In this document: in pieces, positions 1-4,893 of the stretch
Layout: each line of letters opens with the position of its first letter
How positions within the stretch are numbered: the first letter of the stretch is position 1
Assembly: GCA_903822375.1 (NCBI GenBank)
Contig: CAIJOU010000466.1
Location: 1 to 8,085 of the forward strand
Reading direction: 5' to 3'
Length of the DNA stretch: 8,085 bases
Source: Candidatus Hydrogenedentota bacterium
Lineage (GTDB): Bacteria > Hydrogenedentota > Hydrogenedentia > Hydrogenedentales > CAITNO01
Notes under the pieces: generated by a model
Database searches by the model: none
Seen by the model: only the letters and a program-made list of their open reading frames with translations
What the model was told of the DNA's origin: nothing
Program-made: the position numbers and the translations under genes

Positions 1-802
1 CCTCCTCCATCGCGATGGTCCCCACGGCCACCAGCCGGTCATAGTCCCACGCGCTGTCATTGCCGCGCAGTTTCACCTTGAGACACTTCAGTCCGTCGCG
101 ACGAATCCAGTCCCGAAGCAACACGGGATAGCCATCCTCCGGCTCGGTGCCATCCTTTTCTCCGGGCTCAATCCAATCCTTGCCGCCGACCAAATGCCAG
201 GCGGGAAGAATCTCCCTGCGCGGCATGACCAGGCAGTCGGCGGGATAACGTCCCGCAAACTGCACATCGGCCCGTTCAGCGGGCATCAGATAATGCGCCA
301 GGTCCGCGTTCATCCATTCAGCATTGTAGGTCTGGTAGACGGGTATATTGTGCAGTTGGCCGTAGGCATCGTGCAGGGCGATGTCAAAGGCCGAACAACA
401 GACCAGCGCGGCCAGCCAGGGCATCTCGCAACCCATACGGTCCGCGTTGAAGGATTTCCACAGGGTGAGCAGTTCCGTTTCCTGAAAGGCATGGCCCACT
501 TCCATGGGATGGCCGAAACAGTCGTAGCCTGCCCACGCGCGGCACAGCACCGCACAGAAGTCCCGGAGCGCCTGATGGCGCAATTCATAGGAAAGCTCGG
601 CGGGCCATACCCACTGGACGCTGAGCGGTGTCTCGCCCCACCCTTCGGCCGTGCGGCCGTCCCGCGCGCGAACTCCCAGACACACCCTTGCACAGGTCAC
701 GCTGGTAAGAGTTTCAGGACCAAATTTGAGTGGCACCCGCGTTTGCACGGGAAGGAAATGGAGACGCGCCGCAAATGGGCGGACATCCGTCTGCTTCATC
801 AT
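1..802 (-). CDS. Mandelate racemase / enolase-superfamily enzyme, partial (C-terminus beyond left edge)
   Basis: Reading the minus strand from an ATG at 802 gives 267 codons with no stop before the window edge, so the 3' part is missing. Residues about 8-65 resemble the N-terminal capping domain of the mandelate racemase/muconate lactonizing family (VPLKFG, then a GWGE motif near 54-57). Residues 130-150 carry the typical AALVCCSAFDIALHDAYG helix that opens the barrel. Residues 242-244 form a K-V-K triplet (GLKCLKVKLRG), the place where this superfamily keeps its catalytic lysine. The metal-binding Asp/Glu residues would lie in the missing part. Between the barrel-opening helix and the KxK strand there are about 90 residues, longer than usual, so a lid insertion is likely. 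The start was chosen because its ATGA overlaps the regulator's stop codon; a second ATG follows at 799. The substrate cannot be read from the sequence; an acid sugar or dipeptide-like compound would fit. Family assignment is fairly sure, specific function unknown. Confidence 0.82.
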   Translation of the reverse strand, partial: MMKQTDVRPFAARLHFLPVQTRVPLKFGPETLTSVTCARVCLGVRARDGRTAEGWGETPLSVQWVWPAELSYELRHQALRDFCAVLCRAWAGYDCFGHPMEVGHAFQETELLTLWKSFNADRMGCEMPWLAALVCCSAFDIALHDAYGQLHNIPVYQTYNAEWMNADLAHYLMPAERADVQFAGRYPADCLVMPRREILPAWHLVGGKDWIEPGEKDGTEPEDGYPVLLRDWIRRDGLKCLKVKLRGNDSAWDYDRLVAVGTIAMEE

Positions 803-1575
803 GAATCTGTACTCGCCACTGGTGTTCCACCGTCCTTGGTGACCATTCCGGACATCTGTCCGAGACCCTGACCCCGCGCCAGCATGGTCAGCATTTGGTC
901 CATGGCGTTGAGATAGCGGCAGGCCAGCAGGTCGGCCCGCACCACGTCGCGCCGTTCAAAAGACTCCAACAGTCCGGCCAGGATATGGCTGCCCTCCTCT
1001 TCGTTAAGCAGGGGAAGGTCGAACATGTGCCGCAGTTTCATGAATACCCGGCCCATGGTGTGGAAAACCAGTTTATACACGCCATTATGCGTGGCCACCG
1101 CGACCACCTCGAAGAGCCGCTCGGAGACCTTCTCACGCTCGGAATTCGCGGTATCAGACGCAAGCAGCGACTTGACCAGCGTGCGCAGCTCCGCAAGCTC
1201 AGATTCGTCGCGCCGGATCACCGCCAATTGGACGATGGCCCGCACCATGTGGCTGCGGAACTCCTGCACGTCTTTGAGATACTCAAAATTGATGCCACCG
1301 TCGTCCGTGCGCAGCAGCAACTCGAAAAGTTCTGCCCCCGCGCCGAAGTTTATCTGCTGAACGTAGATACCGGAGCCCTGGCGGATGCGAACGAGCCCGA
1401 GCGCCTCTATCCGCTTGAGCGCCTCGCGCACCACATGCCGCGCCACCCCGAATTCCTCGGCCAGCGCGCGTTCGGTGGGAAGTTTGGAACCCACGGCATA
1501 CTTGCCGGACGTGATCCGTCGCGCGAGTTGATCTGTGATGTCGAGAGAACGGGTCGAGTGGACCTTGTCAGTCAT
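799..1575 (-). CDS. GntR-family (FadR-like) transcriptional regulator
   Basis: A 258-residue DNA-binding repressor or activator. Residues about 10-75 form the GntR winged helix-turn-helix, with the diagnostic KLPTERALAEEFGVARHVVREAL stretch in two parts (LPTERALAEEFGV at 32-44, VVREALKRIEALGL at 48-61) and the wing RIRQGSGIYV at 63-72. Residues about 95-235 are an all-helical effector domain of FadR/FCD type. The Asp and His metal ligands usual for FCD domains are not clearly in register here (for example EEGSHIL where EHxxIL is common), so the ligand may be bound without metal; this is tentative. ATG 1575 is preferred over longer starts because AGGGG lies six bases upstream (1582-1586), and the extra N-terminal residues of the longer frame look non-coding. 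The stop codon overlaps the ATG of the enolase-superfamily gene by four bases, so the two are translationally coupled and the regulator probably controls that catabolic operon and itself. Confidence 0.92.
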   Translation of the reverse strand: MTDKVHSTRSLDITDQLARRITSGKYAVGSKLPTERALAEEFGVARHVVREALKRIEALGLVRIRQGSGIYVQQINFGAGAELFELLLRTDDGGINFEYLKDVQEFRSHMVRAIVQLAVIRRDESELAELRTLVKSLLASDTANSEREKVSERLFEVVAVATHNGVYKLVFHTMGRVFMKLRHMFDLPLLNEEEGSHILAGLLESFERRDVVRADLLACRYLNAMDQMLTMLARGQGLGQMSGMVTKDGGTPVASTDS

Positions 1576-1668
1576 GGTTAACCCCTGCTGGTTCCTGTGT
1601 ACCGGCCGCCATGCCCATGCTCCCGTCAGTGGCACTCCCGCCCAGCAGCAGTCCGTCAGCAGGACACC

Positions 1669-1751
1669 GCACCGGTGCCACAATAATACTATACTCGCAG
1701 GTCCGGTGCATCTTTGTGAAAGTGTCCGGGAATAGTCCTCAGCCACCGGTG
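1669..1751. promoter_or_regulatory. Cluster of three CCGGTG-centred candidate operator sites
   Basis: A perfect 10-bp palindrome GCACCGGTGC lies at 1669-1678 and a perfect 8-bp palindrome CACCGGTG at 1744-1751. Between them 1702-1709 reads TCCGGTGC, one mismatch from the corresponding half of the first site. Site centres are about 31 and 43 bp apart, close to three and four helical turns, so all three could face the same side of the DNA. The first site falls just downstream of the proposed -10 of the GntR gene, a usual place for autorepression. The core does not match the commonest FadR-subfamily consensus (GT and AC half-sites), so binding by the neighbouring regulator is inferred from position only. 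Confidence 0.35.
1683..1693 (-). promoter_or_regulatory. Putative -10 region of the GntR operon promoter
   Basis: On the minus strand this AT-rich stretch reads TATAGTATTAT, which contains two overlapping -10-like hexamers (TATAGT and TATTAT) in an otherwise GC-rich spacer. A matching -35 is weak; TTCACA lies about 21 bases upstream of TATAGT, too far for an ideal sigma-70 promoter. Transcription would start around 1675, inside a 10-bp palindrome, giving a leader of about 100 bases before the regulator's ATG. If real, the regulator could block its own promoter there. Confidence 0.35.
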
Positions 1752-1810
1752 ATTGGCCGAATTTGGCCCCTCCAAAGGCCGCCCAGGGTGCCGCCGTGGT
1801 CCGATATAAG

Positions 1811-1840
1811 TTGTTTTAACCGGGGTTCTTGTGCTAACCT
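1811..1840 (+). promoter_or_regulatory. Putative sigma-70 promoter for tpiA-secG
   Basis: TTGTTT at 1811-1816 and TAACCT at 1835-1840 are separated by 18 bases. The second hexamer is preceded by TGC, giving an extended -10 look (TGCTAACCT). It is the most AT-rich spot before tpiA. Transcription would start near 1847, leaving a leader of about 150 bases. The -10 matches the consensus at only three of six positions, so this is a moderate-to-weak call. Confidence 0.35.
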
Positions 1841-1854
1841 TGCCGCCTAGTTGT

Positions 1855-1904
1855 CCCCGTTCTGGTGGTGGTTTTTTGTCCGTGCATATCAGGAAGGAAC
1901 GGGG
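1855..1904 (+). other. Inverted repeat in the tpiA leader
   Basis: CCCCGTTC at 1855-1862 is perfectly complementary to GAACGGGG at 1897-1904, with 34 bases between. The enclosed segment holds a GGTGGTGG run followed by six T. A second inverted repeat, CCGGT at 1923-1927 and ACCGG at 1937-1941 with a nine-base loop, follows. The GGGG at 1901-1904 could instead pair with CCCC at 1921-1924, so two alternative folds are possible. This may be a regulatory leader, or chance in GC-rich DNA. No known riboswitch core was recognised. Confidence 0.3.
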
Positions 1905-1996
1905 TCGAAGCACAGGAACTCCCCGGTTCGGCACGGACCGGCGGGTTTGTCTTGTAACAAGCGGGCGCGACAGGCGCGCGACAGAGAGGTAGTATC

Positions 1997-2752
1997 GTGA
2001 GGAAGCCGATTATTGCCGGCAACTGGAAAATGAACCTGAAGGTGGCCGAGGCGGTAGCGCTGGCCGAAGCGCTCAAGCCCCTTGTGGCCGATGCCGCGGC
2101 GGTCGAGATTGTGGTCTGCCCGACCTACGTCTCGCTGTACAGCGTGGCGAAAGCCCTGGCCGGCTCGAACATCGCCGTGGGCGGCCAGGATGCCTATGTG
2201 AAGGAAAGCGGCGCCTATACGGCCGCCATTTCCCCGCAGATGCTGGCCGATGCCGGCTGCACGTGGACCATCATAGGGCACAGCGAACGCCGCCACATCT
2301 TCGGCGACACTGACACGCTGCTGAATGAGAAACTCCGTTTTGCCCTTGCCAGCGGCCTGAAAGTCATGTTCTGCATCGGCGAGCTGCTCGAAGAGCGCAA
2401 GAGCGGCAAGATGGAAGACGTAATCAAGCGGCAGGTGGTCGAGGGCCTCAAGGGCCTCAGTTCGGCCGATCTGGCGAATGTGGTGCTGGCCTATGAGCCC
2501 GTGTGGGCCATCGGCACCGGCGAGACCGCCTCGCCCGAACAGGCCGAGGAAGTGCATGTGTTTACGCGCGCCCTTGTGCGCGACATGTTCGGCGCGGACG
2601 CCGCTGAGGCGATACGGATCCAGTACGGCGGCAGCGTGAAGGCGGACAACGCCGCGGAACTGCTGGCCAAGCCGAATGTGGACGGATTCCTGGTGGGTGG
2701 CGCCGCGCTGAAGGCCGACAGTTTTGCGGCCATTATCAAGGCTGGCTGCTGA
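1997..2752 (+). CDS. tpiA: Triosephosphate isomerase
   Basis: Interconverts dihydroxyacetone phosphate and glyceraldehyde 3-phosphate in cytoplasmic glycolysis and gluconeogenesis. The 251-residue length is typical. All active-site residues are seen: Asn9 and Lys11 in GNWKMN, His95 in IIGHSERR, and Glu167 in AYEPVWAIGTG, followed by the phosphate-gripping loop AIGTG (171-175), YGGSV (210-214) and the C-terminal GFLVGGAAL (230-238). The start is GTG at 1997, giving the usual RKPIIAGNWKMN beginning, with GAGAGG seven bases upstream. One oddity is the dimer-interface loop, which reads AYTAAIS (73-79) where most family members have AYTGEIS or AFTGEIS: Thr75 is kept but Gly76 and Glu77 are both alanine. 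secG follows after 28 bases and is probably co-transcribed; the tpiA-secG pairing is common in bacteria. Confidence 0.98.
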   Translation: MRKPIIAGNWKMNLKVAEAVALAEALKPLVADAAAVEIVVCPTYVSLYSVAKALAGSNIAVGGQDAYVKESGAYTAAISPQMLADAGCTWTIIGHSERRHIFGDTDTLLNEKLRFALASGLKVMFCIGELLEERKSGKMEDVIKRQVVEGLKGLSSADLANVVLAYEPVWAIGTGETASPEQAEEVHVFTRALVRDMFGADAAEAIRIQYGGSVKADNAAELLAKPNVDGFLVGGAALKADSFAAIIKAGC

Positions 2753-2780
2753 ACGTTCTGACCAAAGGAAAGTGCAAGAC

Positions 2781-3377
2781 ATGCTCTCTGCGATATTCAG
2801 TCTGACAACACTGTGGTGGCTGATTCTGATTCTGTACGTGCCGGCCTGCGTCGGCCTGATCGTCATCGTGCTGCTGCAAAAGGGCAAGGGCGTCGGTTTC
2901 GCCGGCGCGTTCGGCGTCGGCGGCGGCAGCGAGGCCATCTTTGGGCCGCGCTCCTCCAAGAGCCTGCCCCAGAGGATTACCTACATCGCGGCAATCATGT
3001 TCATGTCGCTGGCATTGGTGATGTCGATGCTGTCCGGACGGGTTGGCAAGAGTGCCGCCCCGGCCCTGGTGGACGAGAACGCCAAGCCCGCGCAGTCCCT
3101 GCAGGGCCTTTTTGAGGGCGAGGCCGCGGCGAAGGAAGGCGAAGCGCCCGCGGCGACTCCCGCGGTTCCCGCTGACGCCAATGCTGCGGCGCCTGCCGTT
3201 CCGGCAGAAGCCGCGACACCCGCGGCCGCGCCTGTAGAGGCAGCCCCGGCGGCGACAGCCGCACCCGCGGAGGCGGCACCGGCGGCCACATCTGCTCCGG
3301 CCGAAGCCCCGGCGGCGCCGGCAGCACCGGCGGAGCAGCATACCACGGAGCCTGCGCCTGCAAACGCGGCCCAGTGA
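2781..3377 (+). CDS. secG: Preprotein translocase subunit SecG with long Ala/Pro-rich C-terminal tail
   Basis: Small inner-membrane subunit of the SecYEG channel that assists SecA-driven protein export. Of 198 residues, only the first 90 or so are the SecG domain: transmembrane segment 1 at about 10-32, the conserved cytoplasmic loop KGKGVGFAGAFGVGGGSEAIFG (34-55), seen here with Gly-rich and SEAIFG parts, and transmembrane segment 2 at about 66-86. The rest (about 90-198) is an Ala/Pro/Glu-rich low-complexity tail with repeated units such as APAEAAPAAT. SecG is usually 70-110 residues, so the tail doubles it. Start ATG 2781 is chosen over an upstream in-frame ATG at 2724, which lies inside tpiA, because AAAGGAAA is at 2764-2771 and the protein then begins just before the first membrane helix. 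It follows tpiA and ends before a strong terminator. The SecG assignment is firm; the tail's role is unknown. Confidence 0.93.
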   Translation: MLSAIFSLTTLWWLILILYVPACVGLIVIVLLQKGKGVGFAGAFGVGGGSEAIFGPRSSKSLPQRITYIAAIMFMSLALVMSMLSGRVGKSAAPALVDENAKPAQSLQGLFEGEAAAKEGEAPAATPAVPADANAAAPAVPAEAATPAAAPVEAAPAATAAPAEAAPAATSAPAEAPAAPAAPAEQHTTEPAPANAAQ

Positions 3378-3398
3378 TTTAACGCTGACTACGGTTTC

Positions 3399-3436
3399 AG
3401 GCCCAAGGCTGACAAGGCTTTGGGCCTTTGTTTTTT
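3399..3436 (+). terminator. Intrinsic terminator of the tpiA-secG operon
   Basis: AGGCCCAA at 3399-3406 pairs with TTGGGCCT at 3420-3427, and the stem continues inward by one G-T and two G-C pairs to a seven-base loop (3410-3416). That makes an 11-bp stem. The T-rich run TTTGTTTTTT at 3427-3436 follows at once. It begins 21 bases after the secG stop codon, so murA is probably expressed from a separate start or by readthrough. Confidence 0.9.
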
Positions 3437-3448
3437 GAGGTCCGTCGG

Positions 3449-3467
3449 GGCGGCCATCGCGGCCGCC
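3449..3467 (+). other. Small hairpin just upstream of the murA ribosome binding site
   Basis: GGCGGCC at 3449-3455 is perfectly complementary to GGCCGCC at 3461-3467, with the five-base loop ATCGC. It ends six bases before the murA Shine-Dalgarno site (AGAGGA, 3473-3478). Only 49 bases separate the terminator T-run from the murA ATG, and no clear promoter is visible there. The hairpin may affect translation initiation, or it may be chance in GC-rich DNA. Confidence 0.3.
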
Positions 3468-3485
3468 GACAAAGAGGATGCAAGC

Positions 3486-4739
3486 ATGGACAAAATATTG
3501 ATACGCGGAGGCAAACCCCTGCGCGGTGCCGTGCAGGTGCGGGGCGCGAAGAACGCCACCCTGCCGCTGATGGCCGCGGCCATCCTGGCCGAAGCGCCGT
3601 GCACGCTGCACAACGTTCCCTGCCTGCACGATGTCTTCTCCATGGACAAGCTGCTCTCGCACATGGGCATGTCCATCGAGTTTACGGGCCGCTATATGAC
3701 GCTCGACGCGTCGGGTATCGTCGAACCGTACGCCCCCTATGACCTCGTACGCAAGATGCGCGCCTCCTTCTTCGTGCTCGGCCCGCTCCTTGCCCGCTTT
3801 GGCAGGGCGCGCGTATCGCTGCCCGGCGGCTGCGCCATCGGCACCCGGCCCGTGGACATCCACCTCAAGGGTCTTGAGGCCATGGGCGCAACCATAACGC
3901 TCGACGAGGGGTACGTGGTGGCCGAGGGCAGGCTCAAGGGCGCGAATTTCGCGCTCGACTTCCCCAGCGTCGGCGCGACCGAAACGCTGATGATGGCCGC
4001 CTGCCGCGCCGAAGGCCTCACCCGTCTCACCAATGTGGCCCGTGAGCCCGAAATTGAAGACCTCGGAAAGTTTCTCAACGGTCTGGGTGCGCGCATTTCC
4101 GGCGCGGGCTCGGACATGATTACCGTCGTGGGCGTGGACGCCCTCGGTGGCACGGAGCATGTGGTGGTGGCCGACCGCATTGAGGCGGGCACCTTTCTCG
4201 CCGCCGGCGTGGCCACGCACGGCGACGTGACCGTGCTCAACGCCAACGCGGACCATCTACCCACCTTCTTGAGAAAACTTCGGGAAGTCGGCGCGGAAAT
4301 TGAGGTGTCCGGCGGCCGCATACGCGCCAGGGCGCTCAACGGTCTGCACGCCACGGACATCACGACGCATCCCTTCCCGGGATTTGCCACGGACCTGCAG
4401 GCCCAGATGATGGCCCTGCTCACCTGCGCCCAGGGAACGAGCATCATAAAAGAGAATGTGTTCGAGAACCGTTTCATGCAGGTGGCCGAATTGATCCGCA
4501 TGGGTGCCGACATAGACCTGGACGGAAACACCGCGATTGTGCGCGGCGTCGAGCGCCTGTCCGGCGCGCCCGTCATGGCATCGGACCTGCGCGCCAGCGC
4601 GGCGCTGGTTATCGCAGGCCTGATGGCCGAACGCGGTGAGACCGCGGTGGCCCGTGTGTACCACATTGACCGGGGCTATGAACGCATCGAGGAACGGCTT
4701 GCCAGTCTGGGCGCCGACATCGAACGGGTGCGCGAGTAA
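3486..4739 (+). CDS. murA: UDP-N-acetylglucosamine 1-carboxyvinyltransferase (MurA)
   Basis: Catalyses the first committed step of peptidoglycan synthesis, moving enolpyruvate from PEP to UDP-N-acetylglucosamine in the cytoplasm. At 417 residues it has the normal length and shows the family's landmarks: Lys22-Asn23 in RGAKNATLPLMAA, the catalytic loop PGGCAIGTRPVD with Cys116 (the residue attacked by fosfomycin, so no intrinsic cysteine-to-aspartate resistance is expected), Asp303 in FPGFATDLQAQMMAL, ENVFENRFM (323-331), and the closing DLRASAALVIAGLMA and HIDRGYERIEERL. The two inside-out alpha/beta domains appear complete. ATG 3486 is preferred to longer in-frame starts because AGAGGA lies seven bases before it and MDKILIRGG is the usual N-terminus. 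The gene sits alone between the secG terminator and a low-GC spacer leading to hisD. In many proteobacteria murA is followed by hisG-hisD-hisC, so the neighbourhood is partly familiar. Confidence 0.98.
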   Translation: MDKILIRGGKPLRGAVQVRGAKNATLPLMAAAILAEAPCTLHNVPCLHDVFSMDKLLSHMGMSIEFTGRYMTLDASGIVEPYAPYDLVRKMRASFFVLGPLLARFGRARVSLPGGCAIGTRPVDIHLKGLEAMGATITLDEGYVVAEGRLKGANFALDFPSVGATETLMMAACRAEGLTRLTNVAREPEIEDLGKFLNGLGARISGAGSDMITVVGVDALGGTEHVVVADRIEAGTFLAAGVATHGDVTVLNANADHLPTFLRKLREVGAEIEVSGGRIRARALNGLHATDITTHPFPGFATDLQAQMMALLTCAQGTSIIKENVFENRFMQVAELIRMGADIDLDGNTAIVRGVERLSGAPVMASDLRASAALVIAGLMAERGETAVARVYHIDRGYERIEERLASLGADIERVRE

Positions 4740-4743
4740 TTAA

Positions 4744-4771
4744 GAATTGGGAATTGGGAATTAGGAATTGA
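4744..4771 (+). repeat. Tandem 7-bp repeat, four units (GAATTGG type)
   Basis: Four head-to-tail heptamers start four bases after the murA stop codon: GAATTGG (4744), GAATTGG (4751), GAATTAG (4758) and GAATTGA (4765). The first two are identical, the others differ at one or two positions. The block stands out as AT-rich against the surrounding GC-rich genes. Heptanucleotide tandem repeats of this sort are known from intergenic DNA of several bacteria; no function can be read here. Confidence 0.85.
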
Positions 4772-4803
4772 AGGCGTAAGACAAGAAACGAGAGCCAAAC
4801 GAA

Positions 4804-4859
4804 CAATCTGAAGACTGAAATATCAGATTTGAGACTTGAGATCTGATTGTTGAGAACGG
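4804..4859 (+). repeat. Degenerate 7-bp periodic block (AGANNTG type)
   Basis: Read in steps of seven from 4804, the units are CAATCTG, AAGACTG, AAATATC, AGATTTG, AGACTTG, AGATCTG, ATTGTTG and AGAACGG. Units four to six share AGANNTG exactly and most others end in TG. The period equals that of the preceding block although the sequence differs. AACAATC at 4802-4808 is also complementary to GATTGTT at 4845-4851, so the block could fold back on itself. Together with the previous repeat it fills a spacer where 51 of 130 bases (4741-4870) are G or C. Confidence 0.6.
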
Positions 4860-4869
4860 AGTTCTCAAC
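4849..4869 (+). other. Perfect 9-bp hairpin before hisD
   Basis: GTTGAGAAC at 4849-4857 pairs perfectly with GTTCTCAAC at 4861-4869 around the three-base loop GGA. No T-run follows, so it is not a standard terminator. It ends 11 bases before the hisD Shine-Dalgarno site (GGAGG, 4881-4885). As DNA it is a near-palindrome of 21 bp and could bind a dimeric regulator; as RNA it could tune hisD translation or protect a processed 5' end. There is no histidine-rich leader peptide and no T-box-like sequence, so classical his attenuation is not supported. Confidence 0.55.
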
Positions 4870-4893
4870 GTTGAAGCAGTGGAGGATGAGGCA

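Larger units (their letters stand above)
1576..1996. other. Divergent intergenic region, 421 bp
   Basis: No convincing gene lies here. Short frames crossing it on both strands lack family motifs. It separates the minus-strand GntR operon from the plus-strand tpiA-secG operon. What can be seen is a minus-strand -10-like element near 1683-1693, three CCGGTG-centred sites between 1669 and 1751, a plus-strand promoter-like pair at 1811-1840, and inverted repeats in the tpiA leader between 1855 and 1941. Each is given separately. Confidence 0.7.

Noticed and set aside
310..693. A 127-codon minus-strand frame
   Set aside because: It is in another frame of the same strand as the enolase-superfamily gene and is Arg/Pro/Cys-rich, a typical shadow in GC-rich coding DNA.
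194..871. A 225-codon plus-strand frame at the left
   Set aside because: It is antisense to the enolase-superfamily gene, has no recognisable motif, and runs into the 3' end of the GntR gene. The minus-strand frame shows clear family motifs over its whole length.
3225..3330. Mobile or insertion-derived repeat inside secG
   Set aside because: The repetition comes from Ala/Pro/Glu codons in an uninterrupted frame and has no terminal repeats; it is protein low complexity.
2736..4256. A 506-codon minus-strand frame opposite secG and murA
   Set aside because: It is Arg/Gly/Cys-rich low complexity opposite the SecG tail, crosses the intrinsic terminator, and shows no family signal.
4744..4859. 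CRISPR array in the murA-hisD spacer
   Set aside because: The repeat units are 7 bp, contiguous and degenerate, with no spacers of constant length.
4740..4893. his-operon attenuator or T-box in the hisD leader
   Set aside because: No short frame with a run of His codons, no T-box sequence and no terminator hairpin with a T-run were found before hisD.
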